Below are positions 1-7,254 of a DNA stretch of 11,550 nucleotides, piece after piece. Within the stretch, counting starts at the first letter, position 1. Every line of letters begins with the position of its first letter. The stretch is from positions 363-11,912 of the forward strand of contig DOWG01000218.1 in assembly GCA_003519685.1 (NCBI GenBank), in the 5' to 3' direction. The notes beneath the pieces were generated by a model, which saw nothing but the letters and a program-made list of their open reading frames with translations, was not told where the DNA came from and did not search any database. Source of the DNA: Lachnospiraceae bacterium. GTDB taxonomy: Bacteria > Bacillota > Clostridia > Lachnospirales > Lachnospiraceae. Made by a program: the position numbers and the translations under genes.

Positions 1-91
1 ATTCGAATCGGAGACGCTTTCGCAAATACTCCTTATCGGATATCATTTGTCGAATCATAGGATAGACTTTACCTAGGGTGTGAACAGTAAC
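1..91 (+). repeat. Partial MITE-like palindromic element, copy A
   Basis: Positions 24-91 match the reverse complement of positions 1253-1320 almost base for base: they share the core ATACTCCTTATCGGATATCA, a diverged middle, and the tip GGTGTGAACAGTAAC (77-91). The copy ends at the tip. Its other arm lies before the window start or is scrambled in 1-23. The orientation is opposite to that of the left arm of copy B, so the two copies form an inverted pair around the BIG2 gene. I see no open reading frame in it. Confidence 0.75.
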
Positions 92-138
92 CCTGGAAAA
101 AACTCGTGACATAACAAAGAGTTTGCAATTTATACGAT

Positions 139-181
139 AAAAATAGCGCCCCTACTCTGGTAAAAGTAAGGCGCTATTTTT
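139..181 (-). terminator. Rho-independent terminator of the BIG2 gene
   Basis: A 12-bp perfect inverted repeat (AAAAATAGCGCC at 139-150 and GGCGCTATTTTT at 170-181) is followed on the minus strand by a T-rich run. It lies about 37 bp beyond the stop codon of the minus-strand BIG2 gene. The A and T ends are symmetric, so it could also stop transcription arriving from the left. Confidence 0.8.
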
Positions 182-217
182 ATATTTCATATTTCGCAGA
201 GCAGATCGGTTCCCCTG

Positions 218-1180
218 CTATTTAACGGTAACCCTGGCGTTAATCCGTCTTCCATCAACATAGATCATGATGATAGCATCCCCTTTGTCTACCGCTGTAA
301 CGGTGCCATCCTCGGAAACGGTTGCTACGGATTTATGATTGGAATGCCAAGTAATCTCACTCGTTGTTCCATCAATCTTAAGTTTCTTCGTTTCACCCTT
401 CGCTAAGGTAAATTCTTTGGCATTTACTTTAAGAACTTTGACCTTACAGGTTAATTTAGCATCGCCAACGGAAGCCGTAATGGTTGCTGTACCAGGACCT
501 TTCGCTTCGACTCTTCCCTTGCTTGAAACAACAGCAACCGATTTGTTACTGGTTGTCCATGTAATCTTACTATTGGTACCTTCCACTTTCAATGTCTTTA
601 AGTGACCATACCAATCACCGACTTCCAGTACAACGGATTCCTGATTCATGCTAACTACCGTAACCTTACTCGTTAATTCTTTGCTGCCATTTACGACTGC
701 GGTAATCGTAGCATTACCCGATGCCTGGGCAGTAATGACACCGTTATCCGATACGGTAGCAACGGACTGATTATCGGAAGACCATTCTACCTTACGAACC
801 GGTCCCCAGATCTTTGGTGTATAGGAGTTTCCAGGTGCTAAGGTTAGCTCCTTTTTATAAATCTGGTATACCGAAACCTTGCAGGTTAATTTTCTACCGG
901 AAACATTGGCAGTGATTGTCGTAGTACCGGATGCCTGGGCAGTTACTTTTCCTCCGCTGGAAACAGTAGCTACCTTGGGATTACTGGATGACCATGTCGC
1001 TTTCTTTGTAGTTCCTTTAATCCGAAGTGTTTTATAATGTCCAATCTCCAATTCCACCTTGCTATCATTGAAACGGATATAACTTGCAGCTTGAACATTG
1101 TAGATTTCTTTCGTAAAAAATATAGCTGAGATCGCTATACTCATGGTAAGTAATGAAAAAAACAGACGTTTTTTCTTCAT
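218..1180 (-). CDS. Secreted bacterial Ig-like (BIG2) four-repeat protein
   Basis: This is a 320-residue exported protein. The N-terminus is a signal peptide: lysines at residues 2-4, a hydrophobic stretch at 6-22, and a probable signal peptidase I site after VQA (29-31). The rest is four tandem BIG2 domains of about 70 residues (roughly 35-105, 106-175, 176-250, 251-320). Each has the family signature W-x-S-x-(N/H)-x-x-V-A-x-V-S, followed by G-x-(V/I)-x-A and a T-I-T-A strand. There is no LPXTG sorting signal, choline-binding repeat or catalytic domain, so how it stays at the surface, if it does, is unclear. BIG2 domains usually mediate surface or carbohydrate adhesion; that role is inferred. 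AAGGAG lies 8 nt before the ATG. The gene stands alone, has its own terminator, and sits between two inverted copies of a MITE-like element. Confidence 0.93.
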   Translation of the reverse strand: MKKKRLFFSLLTMSIAISAIFFTKEIYNVQAASYIRFNDSKVELEIGHYKTLRIKGTTKKATWSSSNPKVATVSSGGKVTAQASGTTTITANVSGRKLTCKVSVYQIYKKELTLAPGNSYTPKIWGPVRKVEWSSDNQSVATVSDNGVITAQASGNATITAVVNGSKELTSKVTVVSMNQESVVLEVGDWYGHLKTLKVEGTNSKITWTTSNKSVAVVSSKGRVEAKGPGTATITASVGDAKLTCKVKVLKVNAKEFTLAKGETKKLKIDGTTSEITWHSNHKSVATVSEDGTVTAVDKGDAIIMIYVDGRRINARVTVK

Positions 1181-1252
1181 TCAAGTCACTCCTTGTATGT
1201 AACAGCTGATGTACGGGTTCCCTCGTGCCTGTGCTGAAAAGGGGTTCCCTTC

Positions 1253-1370
1253 GTTACTGTTCACACCCCAATAAAGTCTATAATATGATTTCGGCAAATG
1301 ATATCCGATAAGGAGTATTTTGCATTTGTCGAAATCATAACATGGTATATATGTCGGTGTGAATAGTAAC
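1253..1370. mobile_element. MITE-like palindromic element, copy B
   Basis: Two 48-bp arms (1253-1300 and 1323-1370) are imperfect inverted repeats matching at 37 of 48 positions, around a 22-nt loop. The arm ends are best conserved: GTTACTGTTCACACC on the left against GTTACTATTCACACC for the reverse-complemented right end, and ATGATTTCGGCAAATG against ATGATTTCGACAAATG near the loop. The sequence TTCCCTT occurs immediately outside both ends (1245-1251, with one extra base before the element, and 1371-1377), as expected of a 7-8 bp target duplication. It encodes no transposase, so it would move only in trans. The 75-codon frame across it is not a credible gene. Confidence 0.75.
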
Positions 1371-1424
1371 TTCCCTTTCCTGGCACGTACAAATCCATTA
1401 TAAAGCATTTCATAGAATGCTTCA

Positions 1425-1565
1425 TTAGTAAATATCTGGATTCCCGTTCAAAGTACGGAAGATAATTTTACAAAAAGCTTGGAACTGATCCTTTATCTCC
1501 AGACAGTTCTTATCCTCTGGAAATTCAAAGAACATAGAGCGCATTATCGGGCAACCGGATGCCGA
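1425..1565 (-). pseudogene. Fragment of a glycoside hydrolase family 31 enzyme
   Basis: Minus-strand translation from 1565 reads S-A-S-G-C-P-I-M-R-S-M-F-F-E-F-P-E-D-K, then N-C-L-E-I-K-D-Q-F (ending at 1482). This closely resembles the GH31 alpha-glucosidase/alpha-xylosidase segment 'G-x-P-V-M-R-P-(L/M)-F-F-(D/E)-F-P-x-D', followed by 'W-E-x-x-D-Q-(Y/F)', which lies after the catalytic residues. After D-Q-F the frame loses the expected M-F-G-x-x-L-L-V-A-P continuation and stops at TAA (1425-1427). Upstream of about 1565 similarity is not recognisable. About 28 codons are therefore recognisable out of an enzyme normally of 650-800 residues. It appears to be a relic of a deleted gene; the MITE-like element lies about 50 bp further on. 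Confidence 0.55.
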
Positions 1566-1628
1566 GAATTTGATGCTTTGGTCATAGATATATATTCACA
1601 GTCAATAGAAGATAAAAAGATATAAAAA

Positions 1629-1660
1629 AAGAGCTTACTCCTTTGATAAAGTAGGCTCTT
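1629..1660 (-). terminator. Rho-independent terminator after the 177-residue ORF
   Basis: The minus strand reads AAGAGCCTACT, a 10-nt loop, then AGTAAGCTCTT and a run of T. The stem is 11 bp with one mismatch and begins 6 bp beyond the stop codon of the gene ending at 1666. Confidence 0.8.
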
Positions 1661-1665
1661 CTTAG

Positions 1666-2199
1666 TTACAGAACAGATGCCAAAATAGAAAACTTCATTT
1701 CATCTCCATGGATTTCCTCACCCATAAACTGCTCTATAAAATCGAAGTATCCATTAGATCCCATTTGTTTCTCCCATGTGTCTACGGATTCTTTAATTCG
1801 TAAAAGACAGCGGATTGGTTCGGCATAATAATCATGGAGCTGTGTTGTATCTGATAAATCAATCGTTGTTTGCTTTGCGATGACCTCCTTTACTTCTTCG
1901 TTTGTAAACGGGTCGAAGGCCATAAGAAGAGCCTGCTCAAGACGTTCGTTATTATTGTCCCGAAAGGAATCGGTATTAATCTTTTCACCAGTATATCGTT
2001 CTTTGATATCAAAGAGTGTTAAAGCTAACGCTTCTTTAAGTCTTCTGCTATTGGAAGAAGGATATTTGCGATGAATCTTAAGTACATTACTTTCCAACGA
2101 CATCAGGATCATGGCGTAAGCCTCTTCTTCTCCAGATTTTAGTTTCCCGAATTCTTTTTCCATTTGGGAGTAAATCTTTTCAAATTGATATTGCTGCAT
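1666..2199 (-). CDS. Hypothetical acidic cytosolic protein
   Basis: This 177-residue protein is not recognised. It is charged and predicted to be mostly helical, with no signal peptide, no membrane segment and no evident catalytic or metal-binding motif. The N-terminal half is rich in E, K and L (residues 7-30 and 53-70), and a stretch around residues 94-110 (D-P-F-T-N-E-E-V-K-E-V) is strongly acidic. AAAGGAGG lies 5 nt before the ATG, a promoter candidate lies just upstream, and a strong terminator follows, so it appears to be monocistronic. The clean start and stop signals argue for a real, expressed gene even though its function is unknown. Confidence 0.8.
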   Translation of the reverse strand: MQQYQFEKIYSQMEKEFGKLKSGEEEAYAMILMSLESNVLKIHRKYPSSNSRRLKEALALTLFDIKERYTGEKINTDSFRDNNNERLEQALLMAFDPFTNEEVKEVIAKQTTIDLSDTTQLHDYYAEPIRCLLRIKESVDTWEKQMGSNGYFDFIEQFMGEEIHGDEMKFSILASVL

Positions 2200-2226
2200 G
2201 GGAACCTCCTTTAAGTTTTTTATCTT

Positions 2227-2255
2227 ATTATATTGTACAGTGTAAAAGTTATAAA
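2227..2255 (-). promoter_or_regulatory. Promoter candidate for the 177-residue ORF
   Basis: On the minus strand a perfect TATAAT (2232-2227) lies 17 nt downstream of TTTATA (2255-2250, 4 of 6 matches to TTGACA). The -10 box ends about 27 bp before the start codon at 2199, which leaves a short leader carrying the AAAGGAGG site. A weak imperfect hairpin (about 2262-2297) between this promoter and the stop codon of the serine hydrolase gene may separate the two transcripts, but it lacks an adjacent T-run. Confidence 0.5.
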
Positions 2256-2342
2256 AAATAGAGGAGCTGTTATGGCCTGTATAGCAGAGCTTTTGAATAT
2301 CTCTTTGCAGGTGCTGATTACATGAAGATAAGCCCCACTCGC

Positions 2343-3533
2343 CTAAAACAGCTCACTCATTACAATATTTCTTAGCTTTCTTGTCAGTGGAGTGGTTCCC
2401 GCATCTTTCTTCTGTATCATTAATAAAATGGCAGTCTTACTCTCTGGGAAATTGCCAAAATAAGTTCCAAGCCATCCGTCCCATCCGTATTCCCCTTTTG
2501 TTCCATTCACCAATGCCATTCCGGGATTTTTCATTACACGCATTAAATTCCCATAGGTGTAGCCGGACAGGGCTTCCCAGCTTCTCCACATATCGTCCTG
2601 CTGCCAGGGCATTAATTCTCCATTGGTAAAAAACTCAACCGACTTCGGAGATAGAATTCTTGCACCTTCAAATTCTCCATGATTTAAGAGCATGGCAGCA
2701 AATCTGGAATAGTCCCAAATGGTAGAGGCCAGTCCTGCACCACCGGACTCAAATGCAGGCGGCTGCTTCATCTGGTATTGGATTCCCAGGTTATTCGTCG
2801 GGCTCTCCAAAAAATTCCCATCCACATTCTCATATAGCTTAGCAAACCGGTCCTGCTTATCTTCCGGCACATAAAAACCGGTATCCTTCATAGTAAGAGG
2901 ATCAAATATTTCCTGTTTCAGAAATGCGCCAAATCTCATTCCGCTTACTACTTCTACGACAGCTCCTAAGACATCTGCCGAAGTGCCGTACATCCAATGC
3001 TCTCCGGGCTGAAAATGCAGATTGCATCTTCCAAGCGCATTTACGATTGCCTGGGTTGACATCGCATCTTCCCTGTATAACTTTTCGTCAACCGTTCGAA
3101 ATACCTCTTCTGCTTCCTTTCCGGCCAGATGAGAAGAATCCGGATAAGGTAACCCGGAAGTCATTGATAATAAATCTTTCAGCATCATATCCCTTTTCAC
3201 CGGAACAATGCCTTGGTCAGTGGCTACCTTCTGATTTACAAATCCCGGCAGATACTTCGATACCGGATCCGCCAAATCGATCAACCCTCGCTCCATTAAT
3301 ATCATCACAGCCGCACCGGTAATCGGCTTGCTCATAGAATACATACGAAAAATTGTATCTTTGCGAATCGAAACCTTATTCTCAACATCCGCATAGCCGG
3401 CTTCACAATAGGCTACTTCCTTCCCGTCCTTAAGCACCATTACATTGGCTCCGGGTATGTATTTCTCTTCCATTGCCTGTTTTAAAACAAATTCTAATTT
3501 CCTTGTTAAGGAAACATTTCTTTCATTCTGCAT
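2343..3533 (-). CDS. Beta-lactamase-related serine hydrolase (class C fold)
   Basis: This 396-residue protein belongs to the family of class C beta-lactamases, EstB-type esterases and D-aminopeptidases (Pfam Beta-lactamase, PF00144). The catalytic S-x-x-K is S66-M-S-K69, in the family context F-R-M-Y-S-M-S-K-P-I-T-G. The second motif is Y182-G-T-S, with a family-typical D-V-L-G soon after. The third, KTG-like position is represented by G-W-D-G (350-353) in G-E-Y-G-W-D-G-W-L-G-T. These residues predict serine acyl-transfer chemistry; the substrate (ester, peptide or beta-lactam) cannot be told. There is no signal peptide, so the enzyme is probably cytosolic, which argues against a secreted beta-lactamase. 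TAGGAGG lies about 10 nt before the ATG and overlaps the stop codon of the upstream YczE-like gene; the 14-bp gap points to cotranscription and possibly translational coupling. Confidence 0.92.
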   Translation of the reverse strand: MQNERNVSLTRKLEFVLKQAMEEKYIPGANVMVLKDGKEVAYCEAGYADVENKVSIRKDTIFRMYSMSKPITGAAVMILMERGLIDLADPVSKYLPGFVNQKVATDQGIVPVKRDMMLKDLLSMTSGLPYPDSSHLAGKEAEEVFRTVDEKLYREDAMSTQAIVNALGRCNLHFQPGEHWMYGTSADVLGAVVEVVSGMRFGAFLKQEIFDPLTMKDTGFYVPEDKQDRFAKLYENVDGNFLESPTNNLGIQYQMKQPPAFESGGAGLASTIWDYSRFAAMLLNHGEFEGARILSPKSVEFFTNGELMPWQQDDMWRSWEALSGYTYGNLMRVMKNPGMALVNGTKGEYGWDGWLGTYFGNFPESKTAILLMIQKKDAGTTPLTRKLRNIVMSELF

Positions 3534-3547
3534 GTCGTATTATCCTC

Positions 3548-4168
3548 CTATAGTGATTTCTTTTTACCATATCGCAATGGTATCGATATCTTATTATTAA
3601 AAAAAGCAATCATTGGACCCATAAAAAACGCAGTAACGATTGTACCTACACCAACCGTAGCACCAAGCACAAAACCAATGATTGTACAAATGAGGTCTGA
3701 GCCAATTCTACAATATAGAAAACGAGCGTTCTTCTTTTCGGACAAAATAAGTGCTACCGCATCATACGCAGATACACCCAAATCACCAATAAAATACAAG
3801 GAAGAACCAAAACAAAGAATGATAATTCCAACGATTAAAAATAGGATTCGAATGCTAATTGTTGGATTAGGGATTCTCGTTTCAAATAGCCATGATGAAA
3901 ACTCCACTACATATCCAAGTAAAAAAATATTTATTAACGTACCCAGACCGATCTTATGTCGATCAATAAAAAAGATAAAGATTAACATAATAATGTTTAG
4001 AATAGCATAAAACGTTCCAAACCCGATCGGCACATGATTCCACACACCATGTGCAAATACTTGGAATGGATCCATTCCGAAAGCCGAAAAATTAAACATT
4101 CCCACGCTAAAACCTGAAACCAGAACACCAAAAATCGTCATTATTATTCTTCGGTTTTTTTCTTTCAT
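3548..4168 (-). CDS. YczE/YitT-like integral membrane protein
   Basis: This 206-residue protein has five or so hydrophobic segments (about 8-28, 48-68, 74-94, 105-125 and 158-190) and a basic C-terminal tail. Conserved-looking motifs are G-M-D-P-F-Q-V-F (31-38), R-H-K-I-G-L-G-T-L-I-N (70-80), D-L-G-V-S-A-Y-D-A (129-137) and G-V-G-T-I-V-T-A-F-F-M-G-P (173-185). This pattern matches the YczE subgroup of YitT-like membrane proteins, whose transported substrate is not established. GGAG lies 7 nt before the ATG. It is the first gene of a probable operon with the serine hydrolase 14 bp downstream. The pairing might mean export or uptake of a small molecule that the hydrolase processes; that is inference. 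Confidence 0.85.
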   Translation of the reverse strand: MKEKNRRIIMTIFGVLVSGFSVGMFNFSAFGMDPFQVFAHGVWNHVPIGFGTFYAILNIIMLIFIFFIDRHKIGLGTLINIFLLGYVVEFSSWLFETRIPNPTISIRILFLIVGIIILCFGSSLYFIGDLGVSAYDAVALILSEKKNARFLYCRIGSDLICTIIGFVLGATVGVGTIVTAFFMGPMIAFFNNKISIPLRYGKKKSL

Positions 4169-4194
4169 TTCATTTCTCCGTCGTTTGTTTTTTG

Positions 4195-4213
4195 TATTAA
4201 GTGAAGCTTAATA
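4195..4213. promoter_or_regulatory. Perfect 7-bp inverted repeat upstream of yczE-like gene
   Basis: TATTAAG (4195-4201) and CTTAATA (4207-4213) flank a 5-nt centre, 27 bp upstream of the YczE-like start codon. Its size and place suit a repressor site or a small hairpin in the 5' leader. AT-rich -10-like sequences overlap it, but no single promoter stands out. Confidence 0.35.
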
Positions 4214-4368
4214 TACTTTATCTTATTTTATGATAATATGCAATAGCCTCCTAATAAATCCTGATTTTCAATTGAAGTAATTTAGTTCTAAGGACTGTCA
4301 AAACAGGAAGGAGAAAACTGATAATCACAATGCCAATCATGTTCAAATCATAAGGAAACCTTTTCCTC

Positions 4369-5451
4369 TTATTTATAATTTCCAACCGTAATCTCATCTG
4401 CCGCGAAATTTTCAATAGTGGTACTTTTCTTATAAAAATGGACCGCATTCTTTAAAAAACCATTAAAGGTATAATATTCGTCGTCCTTGGCTAACGGGAG
4501 CTTAACAACCTCTTTCCTAAATCCGGCTTTATAAATAGCAGTGATCAGCTCAATCGTTTTACGACCGTCGATACCGGTTACCATCGGTCTTGTTTCATTT
4601 TCTAACGCAGTCAGAACATTATCAATCTGTCCGGTATGACCCTCATATTTCAAGTCAGGAATTGACTGATAAAATTCGGTTATCTTATCTATTAGTTCTT
4701 TATTTCCGCCTTGTACAGGGAAACCATTCAATTTGGTTACTTCTGCCTTAATATCCCAGGGTGCTGCTATTTTAGCATTGGAACACTGTAGCTCAATTCC
4801 CTGTTCTTCACCATGATGTACAACAGAACTCGTAACCTGTGCCATACTGCCATCCTGATAGCGAAGTAATGCCATGGACAAATCCTCAACCTCGGAATTG
4901 TCATGCATAACATTGGTAAGCATGGATATAACTTCATCCGGAAGGGAACCCTCAATCCAGTTAATCATATCAATATGATGAACTGCATGATTTAACGTCG
5001 GGCCCCCGCCTTCCTTCTCCCATAAACCGCGCCACCATAAATCATAGTAGCAATGACCACGCCACCAATAGGAATTGACATGAGCGCAACAGATCTTTCC
5101 TGCCACCCCACTGTCTGCAACCTTTTTTAATTTATGTATGGAATTTCTGAAACGATTTTGCGATATACATGACATCACAACCTTATTTCTTTTTTCAGCT
5201 TTCAGCATTTCATCGCATTCTGCCAGACAGGTTGCCATCGGTTTTTCTACAATAACGTTTTTCCCTGCATTCATAGAATTAATGGCAATTTCAGCATGAA
5301 CATAGGGGGGCGTACATACATGTACGACATCAATTGTAAGATTGGATTCTAACATTTTCTTGTGGTCATCGAAGATCTTACAATCCAAATTAAATTTCTT
5401 TTTTACAGCTTCTGCTTTTTCAGGGTAGATATCACAGAGTGCAACAAATGA
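4369..5451 (-). pseudogene. Gfo/Idh/MocA oxidoreductase lacking its N-terminus
   Basis: The frame is open from 5451 and homology starts at F-V-A-L-C-D-I-Y-P-E-K-A-E-A-V (from 5448). This is the second strand of the Rossmann fold, where the acidic residue that often contacts the NAD(P) ribose lies; the first strand and the G-x-G-x-x-G loop are gone. From there the family is intact: V-C-T-P-P-Y-V-H, the E-K-P motif (in V-I-V-E-K-P-M-A), and the C-terminal-domain motif G-G-G-P-T-L-N-H-A-V-H-H-I-D, ending normally at TAA (4369). The only start available would be TTG at 5388, without a ribosome binding site. It was probably an NAD(P)-dependent sugar or polyol dehydrogenase; without the first Rossmann strand it should not bind the cofactor. 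Its 5' end overlaps the 3' end of the preceding dehydrogenase ORF in another frame, the mark of a fusion by deletion. Confidence 0.8.
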
Positions 5452-6134
5452 TTATAGTTAGCAATCTGACTCTTCACAACAGTTGCATCCTTAACACCAG
5501 TGTAAAATAGGAATTGTTCAATTTGATGACTGCCTATGTCGCAGAGGATTCCACCATATTGATCCTTCTTAAAAAACCAATCTGGGCGGCTTGGTGCATT
5601 TAATCTGTGAGGTCCCATTCCAAGGACCTGAATAACTCTTCCTATGGCTCCCTCTTCAATAAGCTGTCCTGCAAAAACAGCAGATTCCACATGAAGTCGT
5701 TCACTATAATACACCATATATTTTTTGCCTGTTTTCTTTACCATCTCTTTAGCAGACTCTAACTGAACCAGGGTGGTAAGAGGTGCCTTATCTGTAAAGT
5801 AGTCTTTTCCTGCAGCCATTACCCGTAACCCCAGATCACAACGTTTACTGGTTACGGCAGCACCACAAATCAGCTTGACCTCCGGATCATTTAATATTTT
5901 CTCCTCGCTGGAGGCTATCTTTGTTCCAGGGAAAGTATTAACAAATTTCTTTACCTTCTCCTGGTCCGGATCATAAACCCACTTAAGTTTTGCACCGGCT
6001 TCTGTCAGACCATTACACATTCCATAAATATGTCCATGATCAAGGGCAATTGCAGCGATACAAAACTCCCCTTCTTTCACTACCGGAAGAGGTTTTCCTT
6101 TCGGTGCATAATTCATTCCATCTATCATATTCAT
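5403..6134 (-). CDS. Gfo/Idh/MocA oxidoreductase, truncated C-terminus
   Basis: This 243-residue ORF is the N-terminal two-thirds of a Gfo/Idh/MocA dehydrogenase normally about 350-400 residues long. The start is good (AAAGGAGG 8 nt before ATG). The Rossmann domain carries A-I-A-L-D-H-G-H-I-Y-G-M (28-39), typical of one subgroup of the family, and D-K-A-P (115-118) takes the place of the usual E-K-P. The G-G-I-L-C-D-I-G-S-H-Q-I-E-Q-F segment (194-208) starts the substrate domain. Family-like sequence ends at about A-N-Y-N-H (225-229). The last 14 residues are an out-of-frame reading of the neighbouring dehydrogenase, and most of the beta-sheet C-terminal domain is missing. It may be translated but is unlikely to be active; it could equally be called a pseudogene. 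Confidence 0.75.
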   Translation of the reverse strand: MNMIDGMNYAPKGKPLPVVKEGEFCIAAIALDHGHIYGMCNGLTEAGAKLKWVYDPDQEKVKKFVNTFPGTKIASSEEKILNDPEVKLICGAAVTSKRCDLGLRVMAAGKDYFTDKAPLTTLVQLESAKEMVKKTGKKYMVYYSERLHVESAVFAGQLIEEGAIGRVIQVLGMGPHRLNAPSRPDWFFKKDQYGGILCDIGSHQIEQFLFYTGVKDATVVKSQIANYNHLLHSVISTLKKQKL

Positions 6135-6165
6135 TTTCCTGTCCTCCTTTTGCCTAAGTTAGAAA

Positions 6166-6196
6166 TGACCTGCACTATTTATGGTAGTGAAGGTCA
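6166..6196. promoter_or_regulatory. Strong hairpin in the permease-dehydrogenase gap
   Basis: TGACCT-G-CACTA (6166-6177) and TAGTG-A-AGGTCA (6185-6196) form a 12-bp inverted repeat with one mismatch and a 7-nt loop. It lies 32 bp upstream of the truncated dehydrogenase start, within the gap left by the apparent loss of the second permease. On the minus strand it is followed by only three T residues, so it is a weak terminator at best. An operator or mRNA-processing hairpin is an alternative. Confidence 0.5.
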
Positions 6197-6202
6197 CTTC
6201 CG

Positions 6203-6253
6203 TTAGACAACTGTTATATTATTAAATTTAGATATTATTTTCTGTCTTTTCAT
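6203..6253 (-). pseudogene. 16-codon stub, probably start of a YtcP-type permease
   Basis: An ATG at 6253 has a GGGGG site 9 nt upstream and lies 17 bp beyond the stop of the LplB-type permease, where the partner permease gene (YtcP/CarC type) normally begins. It reads M-K-R-Q-K-I-I-S-K-F-N-N-I-T-V-V and stops (TAA, 6205-6203). A basic N-terminus of this kind fits the cytoplasmic tail of these permeases, but 16 residues cannot prove it. The identification rests mainly on gene order, and the remaining roughly 270 codons are absent. Confidence 0.4.
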
Positions 6254-6270
6254 ATCATAATTCCCCCAGT

Positions 6271-7254
6271 CTACAATATTCCTTCTTCGCCAATCGCTTT
6301 TGCAAACCTGTCAGCTAAGAATAAGATCAAAATGTTTATCAATGACTGAAACAATCCAATTGCCGTAGATTCACTATACCTGGCATTTTCAATGCCAATT
6401 CGATATATGTATGTACTGATTAACCTGTGATACCCCCATTACCTTGTCATTCCCCAAAAGTAAGGGTGCATCTAAGCCTATACTCATCATCTTTGATATC
6501 TGAAGAAGTAGCATTGTGACAATAACCGGCTTAATGGATGGCAACGTTACATAGATTAATCTCTGGAATTTTGTTGCCCCATCAAGGTAAGCCGCTTCAT
6601 ACAAGGATTCATCCACTCCGGTCAAGGCTGCCAGATAGATAATAGTTCCCCAGCCAATTTCCTTCCATACATTCGTTATAATATAAGTAAATACCCACCA
6701 ATTATTATTACTTAAAAAAGGGATACTGGAGACACCAATTGAATTAAGTATTTGATTGATTGTTCCATCTCTCTGGTTAAACATATTGGTTGCAATACTG
6801 GCTACAACAACCCAAGATATAAAATGTGGGAGATAAAGAATCGATTGTACCACCTTTTTAAATTTAGCCAGCCTTATTTCATTCAACATAAGGGAAACAA
6901 TAATTGTTAATGGGAAATTGACCAATAAGGTTGCCAAATTTAAAGTTAATGTATTACGAATAGCGTTCCATAAATTTCTATCTGAAAACACCTTTTTAAA
7001 TATATCAAGGCCAATCCACGGGCTATCAGAGATTCCCTTGAAAACGTTGTAATCTTTAAATGCGATAACAATACCATACATCGGTAAATACTTAAAAATA
7101 ATATAATATATAATAACCGGTAAAATCATTATATAAAGCCATCTAAAATTCCACATTTTTTTGTTTTTATTTTTGCATAATTCAATAACTTTGTAGCTTG
7201 CTTTATTAAAGGAATTACACGTACTGACTCCTGTGAATTGCTCTTATTCGCCAA
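6271..7254 (-). pseudogene. LplB-type sugar ABC transporter permease, frameshifted twice
   Basis: This is a binding-protein-dependent transport permease of the LplB type, an inner-membrane component of carbohydrate (CUT1) ABC importers. The central open frame (7156-6389) has L-P-M-Y-G-I-V-I-A-F-K-D-Y-N near the first membrane segment and the EAA loop E-A-A-Y-L-D-G-A-T that contacts the ATPase. The frame fails at about 6421, where an extra base in GTTAATC shifts the reading. One frame over, the true C-terminus continues as I-S-T-Y-I-Y-R-I-G-I-E-N-A-R-Y and on to F-A-K-A-I-G-E-E-G-I-L, then TAG at 6273-6271. At the other end, a TTG (7254-7252) 7 nt after AAGGAGG opens M-A-N-K-S-N-S-Q-E-S-V-R and runs to a 7-A homopolymer (7162-7156), where a one-base change would join it to M-W-N-F-R-W-L-Y-I-M. 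The restored length of about 325 residues fits the family. Each indel could be real or a sequencing error. Confidence 0.85.

Noticed and set aside
1181..1408. 75-codon minus-strand frame
   Set aside because: It runs through the palindromic element and has no homology-like pattern; the coding potential comes from the repeat.
2381..3322. Plus-strand frames of 82 and 132 codons inside the serine hydrolase gene
   Set aside because: They are antisense shadows; the minus-strand gene has all the catalytic motifs.
4251..4448. 65-codon minus-strand frame with a hydrophobic stretch
   Set aside because: It overlaps the end of the dehydrogenase in another frame and lacks a ribosome binding site. The hydrophobic tail (M-I-G-I-V-I-I-S-F-L-L) is noted, but nothing else supports a gene.
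5415..5421. G-AAA-AAG as a programmed -1 frameshift site joining the two dehydrogenase frames
   Set aside because: A -1 slip there would enter the right frame, but the chimera would lack most of one substrate domain and the start of the other Rossmann fold. The site is not a full slippery heptamer, and a deletion explains the overlap better.
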